NCBI GenBank assembly: GCA_964346815.1
Contig: CAYFWF010000049.1
Location: forward strand, 100,813-164,812
Source: CAYFWF01 sp964346815
GTDB lineage: Bacteria; Acidobacteriota; Aminicenantia; Aminicenantales; Aminicenantaceae
Direction of reading: 5' to 3'
DNA: 64,000 nucleotides
Shown piece by piece: positions 1-8,360 of the stretch. How positions within the stretch are numbered: the first letter of the stretch is position 1; every line of letters starts with the position of its first letter. The position numbers and the translations under genes are program-made. The notes beneath the pieces are model-generated. The model made no database searches, had not been told where the DNA came from, and saw only the letters and a list, made by a program, of their open reading frames with translations.

Positions 1-313
1 GAACTGTGGCTTTTTCGAGAATATGAAGGTCATTGTTTACATCGAAAATTTTCCTTTCCGCTTTTTCCAGATATGTGTACAAGCCATCCCTTGCGGATTC
101 TTTATCCGGAGCGATTTTGAGTATATCGTATATCTCTGGATTGGCCTTCCAGAGTCGGTCCAGGTAAGCTTCATAGTCCACCTCAAATTTGGGCTTGAAA
201 ATCGATATTTCGTCCGAGAAGACATCATCGATGATTTTCGTACCTATCCATTTGAGGCCCTCGGATGCTGAGGTTTTCGTTTTTTCTTCTGAAAATCCCG
301 TTTTGTTCTTCAT
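1..313 (-). CDS. Hypothetical protein, N-terminal part (runs off the window)
   Basis: The reading frame starts with ATG at 313 and stays open to the window edge, giving about 104 residues of a longer protein. A GAAGGGG ribosome-binding site sits about 6 bases upstream, which supports the start. There is no signal peptide or membrane segment. The visible part is charged and probably helical: a Lys/Glu/Ser/Thr-rich first 20 residues, then a segment with LWKANPEIYDILKIAP and a Lys/Glu-rich helix. I recognise no family. The upstream neighbour on the same strand is a decayed peptidase gene, so operon context gives no hint of function. Confidence 0.6.
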   Translation of the reverse strand, partial: MKNKTGFSEEKTKTSASEGLKWIGTKIIDDVFSDEISIFKPKFEVDYEAYLDRLWKANPEIYDILKIAPDKESARDGLYTYLEKAERKIFDVNNDLHILEKATV

Positions 314-329
314 GGAAAACCCCTTCGAA

Positions 330-565
330 TTATTTTTTCTCTTCCTTTTCCCAAGTCGGAAGCTTGATAGGCTCCCGGTTCTGGGCCGGAATATGCTCGA
401 GAAGGGGAAGGAATTCTCCGTCACAGGTGTAGGTGATCATGACAGATCCGACCTTCGAGGCACCTCTGGCAACGAGAAAGCTCGAGCAGTCGTCCTCAGA
501 CTATTGATAGAGGACTGATAATCAAAAAAAAGCGCGAAGGCACTCATTAGGACTTTATATCTCAT
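330..565 (-). pseudogene. Decayed N-terminus of a C69-family dipeptidase
   Basis: On the minus strand an ATG at 565 opens a signal-peptide-like frame (MRYKVLMSAFALFF) that reaches a run of eight T. Moving one frame there continues the hydrophobic stretch as LSVLYQ, then meets an in-frame TAG (501-503). Directly after it comes a segment typical of the C69 (PepD-like) dipeptidase N-terminus: CSSFLVARGASKVGSVM, then ITYTCDGE. In this family the Cys after signal removal is the Ntn nucleophile. The frame stops at 330-332 after WEKEKEKK, whereas intact C69 enzymes are about 450-550 residues. The gene is therefore broken three ways: frameshift, nonsense codon and loss of the C-terminal bulk. Family assignment rests on the motif. 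Confidence 0.6.
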
Positions 566-759
566 AACTCATTACTCCTCTTCGATGAGTTCCAGAGTCC
601 ACCCTATAGCAGGGAGTGAAAAAAATCAAGACTCAGTGTTTCTGCCCGGATAAGGACATCCTATCCTCTTTGAAGCTGGATTATGAAGTAAAGGAGCCAA
701 CTTTCGACAGATAAGGATGTGCGAGAAGTGAAACTGCGCCGCAGAATATAAACTTGTTT

Positions 760-2541
760 TTAGTCCTCATACAGGGAGTCCAGCTTGTCCCAATATTTTT
801 CTGTGACCACACTGCGCTTAACCTTCAAAGATGCGGTCATTTCGCCGCTTTCGATGCTGAATTCCTCAGGCACAATAAAAACTTTTTTCAAGGTCTCAAA
901 AGAAGAAAGCTGTTTGTTTTTCTCGGCTACTTCATTGTCGATCAATTGTTGGACTTCAGGATGCTGACAAAGCTCCTCCCAACTGCTGGATTGGATTCCT
1001 TGTTTGGTCGCCCACTCTTCAACCTGTCCTTGATCGAGAGTCACCACACCCGTGAGATACTTTTTCCTCTCTCCGTACACCACGACCTGATGGACATAAC
1101 GCGATGTCTCCATGATTTTTTCAACCCGCTGTGGGGCGACATTTTTTCCGCCCGATGTGACGATGAGATCCTTCTTTCGGTCGGTGATGGTCAAAAACCC
1201 GTCCTCATCTATCTTGCCCATATCTCCGGTATAGAGCCAGCCTTGTTTATCGATCGTTTCTGCCGTTGCTTCGGGCTCTTTATAGTAACCGAACATGACG
1301 TTTTTGCCCTGGTAAAGCACCTCTCCATCTGGAGCAATTTTTTGTTCGATCTCCGGGCCTGTCGGTCCTACTGTGCCGAATTTATAGTGATGGTATAAGT
1401 TGACATTCGAGAACGAAGTATTTTCTGTCATTCCTATGCCTTCCAGGATCAGAATCCCGCAGGCATGGAAAAATTCTGCGATGGATTTGTTTAGAGGCGC
1501 TGCTCCTGAAATCGCATACACCACACGTCCACCTAATGCTGCTTGAATTTTGGAGAAAACCAGTTTATTGGCAAGTTTATGTTTGAATGCAAGCGAGCCG
1601 GTTACGGGCTTTTTCTGCTGCTGCAGTTCGCTCACAGCAGAGCCTACACCGAGCGCCCATTTGAAAAGCTTGTACTTGATTCCACCAGCGTCCATAGCAT
1701 TGGATGTGATCCTGGCATAAGCTCTCTCGTAGAGTCTTGGCGGGCTGCCAAAGAAATGAGGCCGGATCTCCTTCAAATTGTCGACCACTGTTTCCATGCT
1801 CTCAGCGATGCTAGTGGTGAGGCCTCCTCGCAGGCAGACGTACACGATGATGCGGGCAAAGACATGAGCCAGAGGTAAAAAGAGAAGGTTTTCGAAATAA
1901 GGCTCGAGGTAGAGAGACTGGATGGCTGACCATGAGGTAAAAACGAGGTTCTCGTGGGTGAGCATTGCTCCTTTAGGGACGCCAGTTGTGCCTGAGGTAT
2001 AAACGATCGAAGCCACATCTCCGGGCTGCAGTTCTGCCGTCCGGGAGAGGAATTCATCATCTGAAATGTGGGCTCCCTTGTCCATAAATTCCTGCCATTT
2101 CATCACTCCATCGACACCCGAGGCTTCACCCTCGATAAGAATGATGTGCTTCAGATGAGGCAGATTGTTTCGGACTTGAACGATCTTATCTAACTGAGTC
2201 CTGTTCTCCACGAAAAGCACGACAGCATCGCTGTGATTGATGATATAAGCACAATCATCGGCTAAATTGTTTGGATAAATCCCGACGATCACTGCACCGA
2301 TGCTCACAGTGGCAATATCGACCTGGATCCATTCCAGCCGGGTCCAGCTCAGGATATCGACTTTATCACCTTTTCTGACTCCCAATGCCATCAGGCTTTT
2401 GGAGATTTTTCTGCAGGCATCCTGATTCTCAGCCCAGGTCACAGGGATCCATTCTCCCCCCTTTTTATACCTGTATGCCACCTTATCTTTGTTTTTTTCA
2501 CAGACATTCTTGAACATCTCATAGATTGATTTCTCTAACAT
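760..2541 (-). CDS. Long-chain acyl-CoA synthetase (AMP-forming)
   Basis: This 593-residue protein belongs to the ANL adenylate-forming superfamily and resembles FadD15-like long-chain fatty-acid:CoA ligases. It would activate fatty acids with ATP and CoA in the cytoplasm or at the inner membrane. The AMP-binding P-loop YTSGTTGVPKG lies at residues 181-191, and the hinge region YTGDMGKIDEDG...DRKKDLIVTSGGKNVAP near 435-470 carries the conserved Asp and the Arg-Lys pair. The length is normal for the long-chain branch. A GAGGAGGGGAG purine run just before the ATG is a strong ribosome-binding site. The gene is monocistronic, with about 400 bases of repeat-containing DNA upstream. Chain-length specificity cannot be read from sequence. 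Confidence 0.92.
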   Translation of the reverse strand: MLEKSIYEMFKNVCEKNKDKVAYRYKKGGEWIPVTWAENQDACRKISKSLMALGVRKGDKVDILSWTRLEWIQVDIATVSIGAVIVGIYPNNLADDCAYIINHSDAVVLFVENRTQLDKIVQVRNNLPHLKHIILIEGEASGVDGVMKWQEFMDKGAHISDDEFLSRTAELQPGDVASIVYTSGTTGVPKGAMLTHENLVFTSWSAIQSLYLEPYFENLLFLPLAHVFARIIVYVCLRGGLTTSIAESMETVVDNLKEIRPHFFGSPPRLYERAYARITSNAMDAGGIKYKLFKWALGVGSAVSELQQQKKPVTGSLAFKHKLANKLVFSKIQAALGGRVVYAISGAAPLNKSIAEFFHACGILILEGIGMTENTSFSNVNLYHHYKFGTVGPTGPEIEQKIAPDGEVLYQGKNVMFGYYKEPEATAETIDKQGWLYTGDMGKIDEDGFLTITDRKKDLIVTSGGKNVAPQRVEKIMETSRYVHQVVVYGERKKYLTGVVTLDQGQVEEWATKQGIQSSSWEELCQHPEVQQLIDNEVAEKNKQLSSFETLKKVFIVPEEFSIESGEMTASLKVKRSVVTEKYWDKLDSLYED

Positions 2542-2782
2542 CTCCCCTCCTCCGAATTTTTAAATTTAGGTTCCATTTATGAAATTTTCGAGATCTCTTG
2601 CCGTCTCTCTTAAAACTCCAAGTTCCGTAATTGTTAGAATCGATATCTGAAATCTCATAATTAAAATTTTCCCAAACCCGGTCTTGTGAAAGGATATCAA
2701 GGAAAAAATCAGGTGTCAACAAACTTTTGAAACAGTGGCGGGAACTGATTCGTCGGTTCCCGAACGATCCAAAGCGACTTAC

Positions 2783-2892
2783 CTGGTCACCAGGCTCATG
2801 TCGGATGCTCAGCAGACTCGTGTTGCATGCTCACCAGAATCATGTTGCATGCCCGCAAGACTCGTGTTGGATGCTCATCGGAATCATGGGTC
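2783..2892. repeat. Five imperfect 22-bp tandem repeats
   Basis: Five consecutive units of 22 bases follow the pattern ATGCTCANCAGAMTCRTGTTGS, beginning at 2783, 2805, 2827, 2849 and 2871. Units alternate between a ...GACTCG... and a ...GAATCA... version. The array lies between the acyl-CoA synthetase promoter side and the 3' end of the cohesin-domain gene, and abuts a dispersed palindromic repeat. Short open frames across it come from the repeat and are not genes. Confidence 0.8.
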
Positions 2893-2916
2893 ATCGCGAG
2901 TGAAGCGCGGCGATCC
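2890..2916. repeat. Dispersed palindromic repeat, copy A
   Basis: TCATCGCGAGTGAAGCGCGG and the following GATCC belong to the same intergenic family as the copies at 8294, 32880 and 63510. The shared core is TCATYRCGAG followed by a GA/GC-rich hairpin. Confidence 0.55.
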
Positions 2917-2942
2917 CATGATATGAAAGGACTGGTCACATT

Positions 2943-4979
2943 TTATTTTGTTATGTGGAATCTCTTTAAATCATCAACGGCACGGAGAATCTCTATGTCT
3001 CCACCAGGTTCCCTCACTTGAAAGACCAACTCAACCAGAATGCCGCCGCTTCTGTCCTGGATCCCGCTCAAGCTGTACCCACCGATCCTAACCACGCCTC
3101 TCCCGATATCATTCCCATCCACTGCAACAAAATCGTCCGTCAAATCTGTCCGGTGAGCTCCTACAAAAGTCATCTTGTCCGCAGAGTAATTCACTTCCAA
3201 TCCAAATGCCTTCACACCGAAAGCATTGGTCACCCTAACAGGCACGACCAACATGCTCCCATTCTGGAAGCACTTATCCAGGCTCATGCTGTTTTTTTCG
3301 TCCACTGGTGGTTTCGTCCGCACAAAGACCAAACTCTCTGCACCGGTTTTGAACAGATCCCCCCTCGGACTGTTCAACAGGACAGGGGCACTTCCGCTGG
3401 TTCCCTCTCTAGCGCGGAAGATGGCCACACACAATGATCCGTATTCCCTTCCTCCGAGTTCTTCTTCTCCCTGTCCCTCTATCTTTACCACTCCCGGCAC
3501 CTCCTCCTCACCTCTTATATATTCAAATTTTTGAGTCAGAGGTGACGCGAGGAGTCCCTCATATTCCAACAGATCCTGCGGATAAAACATCTCTAGACTG
3601 AAAGTATGAATTCCTTCCGGATAATTGACCATGACAGGGATCATCATTCTTTCGCCGGAGTTCCCTATGGAGGGGAGGACATAAATTTCCCGGTTCTCAA
3701 GCGGAGGAATGATGACTTCTCTCTGTATCGCTATGGAGCTTGTCCCACATTGATAATCGGCACAACAAAGAGGGAGAGTTCTTCTCCCTAAGTAATGCTC
3801 GAAAATCCACTGGGCATCCCCTGGCGTGGTACAGGTGTTCTGGGCTGTGTGCGCCATAGAATTGCAGGGACAACTGCAGTTGGCATCTGATATGGTCAAT
3901 TGATTGAGGGTGGGAGAAATCCTCCCAAGATAGATTTCAAAGGCATTCTGTGCATCTCCAGGGGTCACCGTGCCGTCTCCGTTCACGTCTCCCAGCCGCG
4001 GACATGCCCGGTATATGAAATCCGTCTCGAAAAATCTCGGGCACATACAGGAGATCCCATCCTGATATGCCTCTATCCTGATGGGAACAGAGGTGTTCGT
4101 TGTATAGCCCACGCACTTCACCATCATTTTCATGGTGACCAGGCTCCCGGTCGTCATGGGCGAAACACATGTCCCTGTTCCTGCAGCCCCACTGATGTGG
4201 ATTTTGCCAGGTGAAGTTTGATTCCAATTCAGTGTGGACCAGTTTTGGATCGCAACGCTTCTTTCGACTTCTTTAAAATCGAACACTGAAGCATCGAAAA
4301 CAAAATCGAATGCAAAATCACAGATCTGGTTCTCATTGTTGGCGATATTGACAGGAAATCGAACGATATCTCCCCAGGTTCCAGACTTTCCAGTTGGGAG
4401 GGAAATATCTCCGCAGCAGCAGATAAAGGTGAACGTGCCTTCGGCGGGTCGGGGTTCATAAGACGCTAGTTTATCCGTATAGGAATCTATGGATATGACG
4501 CTCTGCTGTCCGTCCACACATCCAGGACACTGACAGGTCACCACGAGCCTGACCACGACCAGGCATCCATTATCAGTAGACTCGATACAGGAACCGCTTC
4601 CTGCGAACCCGCCGATCCGGACCTGGCCAGGGGCGATTTCATCTGCATCCACCGTGCTCCAATCCGAGGTCAGGCAGTTCTGTGTCTCTATCCCCACGTA
4701 AGAAAACATCGATGTCTCGTAAAACAGATCGAATCCAAAGGCACACATCTGGCATTGATTATTGGATATGTTGATGTGGATCAAAATCTCGTCGTTGTAG
4801 ACTCCCGTGGATGGAGTGGGAACCACTTCGATATTCCCGCAGAGAGTCTGACTCGAGACGGGAAGAGACGAAGGCGTGTGAGAAGATGCAAAAATGTCTG
4901 GTTGAAGGACGAAAACAATCAATAGCCCGAGACAGAGAACAGAAAATAGATGTATTTTTCTATGGATGACTCGTCTCAT
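2943..4979 (-). CDS. Secreted cohesin/dockerin-domain protein
   Basis: A 678-residue exported protein with a signal peptide at residues 1-31. It appears to hold four cohesin-like beta modules, around 47-186, 188-325, 431-550 and 565-670. They share the pattern FGFDLFYETSMFSYVG...PGQVRIGGFAGSG; the Asp-Leu/Val-Phe-Asp and GxVRIxG parts recur in each. Between modules 2 and 3, residues 328-402 form a dockerin-like pair of calcium loops: GDVNGDGTVTPGDAQNAFEI, and a second GDAQWIFEHYLGR. The first half is unusually rich in Cys (CQMC, CQCPGC, CCCG), suggesting disulfides. Cohesin-dockerin pairs hold multiprotein complexes on cell surfaces; here it may be a scaffold or a self-associating surface protein. 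No anchor is seen and no enzyme domain is present. Function is inferred. Confidence 0.75.
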   Translation of the reverse strand: MRRVIHRKIHLFSVLCLGLLIVFVLQPDIFASSHTPSSLPVSSQTLCGNIEVVPTPSTGVYNDEILIHINISNNQCQMCAFGFDLFYETSMFSYVGIETQNCLTSDWSTVDADEIAPGQVRIGGFAGSGSCIESTDNGCLVVVRLVVTCQCPGCVDGQQSVISIDSYTDKLASYEPRPAEGTFTFICCCGDISLPTGKSGTWGDIVRFPVNIANNENQICDFAFDFVFDASVFDFKEVERSVAIQNWSTLNWNQTSPGKIHISGAAGTGTCVSPMTTGSLVTMKMMVKCVGYTTNTSVPIRIEAYQDGISCMCPRFFETDFIYRACPRLGDVNGDGTVTPGDAQNAFEIYLGRISPTLNQLTISDANCSCPCNSMAHTAQNTCTTPGDAQWIFEHYLGRRTLPLCCADYQCGTSSIAIQREVIIPPLENREIYVLPSIGNSGERMMIPVMVNYPEGIHTFSLEMFYPQDLLEYEGLLASPLTQKFEYIRGEEEVPGVVKIEGQGEEELGGREYGSLCVAIFRAREGTSGSAPVLLNSPRGDLFKTGAESLVFVRTKPPVDEKNSMSLDKCFQNGSMLVVPVRVTNAFGVKAFGLEVNYSADKMTFVGAHRTDLTDDFVAVDGNDIGRGVVRIGGYSLSGIQDRSGGILVELVFQVREPGGDIEILRAVDDLKRFHITK

Positions 4980-5093
4980 TTGGACCGCCTCCTCTTCATA
5001 GTCATGGGGTTAGTCGGGCGGCAATCCAAAATTTTGAGGAATCTTTTGAGGAATCTAAAGACTCTTAGGGGATGTCTATCTTGGGTGAGTCGT

Positions 5094-6446
5094 TCATTCT
5101 ATGAGCATCAGCTCTGTCACCGCAGGCGTCAAGTATCTGGCGCCTTCTTCTTCGACGATCACCATTTCCTGGAAGTGAATCCTGATATTGCCCTGGTGCT
5201 GCTCTGAATAAAAAGAGATGCTGGGTTCAACCGCATAGATATCATTCTTGTGGATCTTCATGTGAACTTTATCTCCGTAGGCCTCCCATTCCGGGCCCAA
5301 AATAATCCCCAGTCCATGGACCCAGAGGCCCGTGGTATGACCTGTGGCATGGCCGTATTCTCTGAAGCCGGCACTTATGACCACATCTCGAGCCGCTTGA
5401 TCCACCTCCACTCCTGTGGCACCTGGTCTTATTTTTGCTACTGCAGCCTGGGTCGCCCGAAGGCAGGTATCGAACATTCTCTGGATCAGTGCGGGCGGTT
5501 TCGTCTCGCCGTCGTCGAGCACATAAGCCACCTTGTTGACATCGGACATATACCCTTCCACACAAAATCCTGAATTGATCACGATCAGGTCTCCCCTTTC
5601 TACGGCCTTATCCGCAGGAGGCTTCCTGAGACGGAAAGTTCCCACAGAAACCGTAGGACACCAGTACTCCTGCCATCCCGGCTCCATTCCTTCTTCCTTC
5701 ATCCGTCGGCGGATGTAGTCGAAAATTTCCCGGGCAGTGGTCCTTCCTGGCTGGATCATGTGCAGGGCCTCTTCCGTGATCTCTGCTGAGAGCCGGCTCG
5801 ATTTCTCGATAAGATGGATTTCCTCAGCCACCTTCCTGTTCCAGAGAGATATGATGATCTTCTCTGCAGATTCGACTCTCGAGGCCAGCGCTGGCCCAAC
5901 CGCTTTATCGAACATCAGCTTCATACCGTATGAGAGACCGTCTGCAACTCCTTCCTCTTCTGAAAAATTCAGCCCGATATTTCGAGGATCGAGCGCCTTT
6001 AGAGTATCCCCCAGAATTCGGAGAAACTCGGAATGTCCGTTCATCCGGTTGTAGCGGTAGGTCAGAACTTCCTCATATAACCCGGTATCTCTAATGTGTC
6101 TCGCATCCCGCTGTGCAGAAATGGCGATCCTATTTCCCGCTACCGTAAAAACGAAAGCTGCTGGAACCGTGACCTCTTCGCCTCCAATATACTCCACGAT
6201 CGGGTCCAGTTGGATATCCCTTTCCCAAATAACGTTGGTCATGTCATCGCAGGGATCTCTGGTCAGAGTCACCCAGCAGTCGATATCATACTCTTCCATG
6301 ATAGGGATAAGAAGCTGGTCGAGTTTGTTTTTTCTGATGAGATTCCGGATCTCCACGTTTGTATGGCGGAAGCCGAATTGGGCATAGGCCGAGGAGACCA
6401 TGGAAACAACAGCAACAAAAATAAGTATCCCGGTTGTCTTTTTCAT
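5094..6446 (-). CDS. Secreted M24-family (Xaa-Pro peptidase-like) protein with an altered metal site
   Basis: A 450-residue protein with a signal peptide (MKKTTGILIFVAVVSMVSSA), a creatinase-like N-terminal domain (about 30-205) and an M24 'pita-bread' domain (about 210-445). M24 enzymes normally bind two metals through Asp, Asp, His, Glu, Glu. Here Asp302 (SDVNK), His370 (GHTTG), His377, Glu407 (AVEPS) and Glu427 (FQEM) are present, but the first Asp position is Asn291 (VINSGF). The protein may therefore bind metal differently, act weakly or be non-catalytic. It lies upstream, on the same strand, of nothing closer than 107 bases from the next M24 gene, with which it may share transcription. 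The paired canonical paralogue makes redundancy or division of labour plausible. Confidence 0.85.
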   Translation of the reverse strand: MKKTTGILIFVAVVSMVSSAYAQFGFRHTNVEIRNLIRKNKLDQLLIPIMEEYDIDCWVTLTRDPCDDMTNVIWERDIQLDPIVEYIGGEEVTVPAAFVFTVAGNRIAISAQRDARHIRDTGLYEEVLTYRYNRMNGHSEFLRILGDTLKALDPRNIGLNFSEEEGVADGLSYGMKLMFDKAVGPALASRVESAEKIIISLWNRKVAEEIHLIEKSSRLSAEITEEALHMIQPGRTTAREIFDYIRRRMKEEGMEPGWQEYWCPTVSVGTFRLRKPPADKAVERGDLIVINSGFCVEGYMSDVNKVAYVLDDGETKPPALIQRMFDTCLRATQAAVAKIRPGATGVEVDQAARDVVISAGFREYGHATGHTTGLWVHGLGIILGPEWEAYGDKVHMKIHKNDIYAVEPSISFYSEQHQGNIRIHFQEMVIVEEEGARYLTPAVTELMLIE

Positions 6447-6553
6447 TGCGATCTCCGTTTCAAAGAATTTTTCTGGGATCCGCCCCCATAGGACTCGATA
6501 TGATCACTCTGTCTCAGAAGCGAATCCCACCGATCAGCTTTGACTGTTAAAGG

Positions 6554-7990
6554 TCACTTGATCCGGTGAAATTTCTGTAAAAGCCCCTCTTCTTTCATGA
6601 GTTTCTCGATCTCATCGATCTCGAGGGGAAGAAAGTCTGAGGCAATCTCAGCACGATCGTCGTGGATGATAATCAGGTCTTCACAGCGGATGTAAATATT
6701 TTCTTCCGGAACCCTGAGAGCTGGCTCTATGGTAAAAACCATGCCCGGGCGCAGTGGTCCGGAATCCCTCCCCACATCATGTGTGGAAAGCCCGACCCAG
6801 TGTCCGAGTCTGCTTCCAGCATAGGAAGAGGCCCGTTTAAATCTGGCCACAAATCCCCGGCATGCTTTTTCATAGATATCCTTCGAGAACTTCGTCTCAG
6901 AAAGCGCTTTTTCCATCTCTGCAACAGCCTCCTGGATGATCACAGAAGCGGTTTCATGGGGCCGGATCGCATAAAGGAGGGCCTGGTAACACTTTACATA
7001 GAAGCCGTAAAGTTCCCTCTGCCAGCCGTTGAATGTTCCGTTGACCGGCCAGGTGCGCGTCAGGTCACTCATATAGTATTTGAAGTCCGGAGCATAATCC
7101 AGAATGAAAAAATCCCCGTCTTCCATCTTCCGGAAATTAGCATTGTAATGCGGGTGGATCATGTTGGGACCGCTGGCTGCAATGGCATGATAAGCGTCAC
7201 CCTGTGCGCCGTTTCGCAGGAAAACGAATTTCGCGAGTGCGGCGATTTCGTACTCATAAAGACCCGGTTCTATTGAACGCATACATTCCATAATCGCTCG
7301 GCCTGAGAGCACGGTCGCTCTCCGGATGAGACTCTGTTCTGCGGGACTCTTGATGAGGCGCATATCGTCCAGTATGGGGGAGAGGTCTTTGACCTCGAAT
7401 TGGGGGAAACGAGAGCGCAGAAGGTTTACGAAATTCGCGGCTCTGGACAGTCGGCCATCCCAGGGATTGGTCGCCCTGTTCACATCTCCCAGAATAGCCA
7501 GGTCACGGCTCATGGCCAATCCTTCAAAAGAGAAAAAAGGCGTAAAGATCGACTCGAGGGAAGTCCTATATGCGAGTCGGGCGAGATACTGTCCCAAGTA
7601 ATCCACTGGCATCACTGAGTCGATACCTGTCATTTTCATCACCTGTTGTTGGTCTTCCGCCCCGAACATGTGCCCTTCGACACTCCTTTTAGCGGGAAGA
7701 AAAATCGCTGCCCTTCTCTGGGAGCCGTCCAGGACAAGATAGGAATCCCATGTCTCCACTCCACAGAGATAATAGAATTGATTGGACTGGCGGAATTTCA
7801 CATAGGAGTCGGGTTTGGGAGCAGATTGGACGATGGCAATGGCTTCCTTCCCGATCTGATCATATATGGTTTCTCGCCGCTGCCTGAATTCCTCAAGAGA
7901 GAAATCGGATGTGAAAAAAGGGACCTCTTCGCCGATAAGCATGAGAGGAAGTACCAGGACAGAAATCCAAACAAAAAGTTTCCTTTTCAT
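6554..7990 (-). CDS. Secreted aminopeptidase P-like metallopeptidase (M24B)
   Basis: A 478-residue exported protein. I start it at the ATG at 7990, which follows AAAGGAGGGC and opens a signal peptide (MKRKLFVWISVLVLPLMLIG); a start nine codons earlier would bury it. The N-terminal creatinase-like domain (ExFRQRRETIYDQIGKEA) leads into an M24 catalytic domain with all the expected ligands: ILDYAPDF and SDLTRTW give the two Asp, HWVGLSTHDVG the His, TIEPALRV and CEDLI the two Glu. Such enzymes remove an N-terminal residue ahead of proline from peptides. Here it would work in the periplasm or outside the cell, consistent with peptide scavenging. It precedes the M24 paralogue at 5094-6446 on the same strand. 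Confidence 0.9.
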   Translation of the reverse strand: MKRKLFVWISVLVLPLMLIGEEVPFFTSDFSLEEFRQRRETIYDQIGKEAIAIVQSAPKPDSYVKFRQSNQFYYLCGVETWDSYLVLDGSQRRAAIFLPAKRSVEGHMFGAEDQQQVMKMTGIDSVMPVDYLGQYLARLAYRTSLESIFTPFFSFEGLAMSRDLAILGDVNRATNPWDGRLSRAANFVNLLRSRFPQFEVKDLSPILDDMRLIKSPAEQSLIRRATVLSGRAIMECMRSIEPGLYEYEIAALAKFVFLRNGAQGDAYHAIAASGPNMIHPHYNANFRKMEDGDFFILDYAPDFKYYMSDLTRTWPVNGTFNGWQRELYGFYVKCYQALLYAIRPHETASVIIQEAVAEMEKALSETKFSKDIYEKACRGFVARFKRASSYAGSRLGHWVGLSTHDVGRDSGPLRPGMVFTIEPALRVPEENIYIRCEDLIIIHDDRAEIASDFLPLEIDEIEKLMKEEGLLQKFHRIK

Positions 7991-8017
7991 AGATGCGCCC
8001 TCCTTTTCTTCAAGCAC

Positions 8018-8360
8018 AAAACTCTATTTCTGTTTCTCTTCCAATTTGTGTGGCCTGAATCCTCGATGCCGCTGCAGACATGCCTGGTGCCCTGTTCCAT
8101 GACAGCCCTCCAACACAAAATGGAAGAGAATCATCTTATTTAAATCACGATTGCGTTGTCAAATTCAAAAATCTGGCACACCCCGTTCATCCCGCTTTCC
8201 CACCTTGGATCACACAATCATTCGTGCAAGCGGTTTTGTCCCAAAGTGACGGGGAATAAAATGGGAATAAAAGAGCAGGCAAAACGTATTGCTGTCATCA
8301 CGAGGAGCATAGCGATGCTGTGATCTCTCTTCGTTTAAAGGAAGCTCTTAATCTCCTGGT
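8018..8360. other. Intergenic region upstream of the M24 pair
   Basis: About 340 bases between the M24 gene and the DUF1028 gene. Apart from the palindromic repeat at 8294-8328 I see no gene, RNA or clear promoter. It must hold the promoter for the M24 genes. Confidence 0.5.
8294..8328. repeat. Dispersed palindromic repeat, copy B
   Basis: GTCATCACGAGGAGCATAGC followed by GATGCTGTGATCTC folds as a two-part hairpin: ATCAC pairs with GTGAT and AGCAT pairs with ATGCT around AGCG. It lies just past the stop of the DUF1028-TPR gene and could work as a transcript end or mRNA stabiliser. It has the same core as copies at 2890, 32880 and 63510. Confidence 0.6.

Noticed and set aside
2519..2722. 67-codon minus-strand open frame before the acyl-CoA synthetase
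   Set aside because: It overlaps the synthetase start region, has no ribosome-binding site and a composition unlike protein.
2783..2892. CRISPR array
   Set aside because: The units are contiguous with no spacers, and no cas gene is present.
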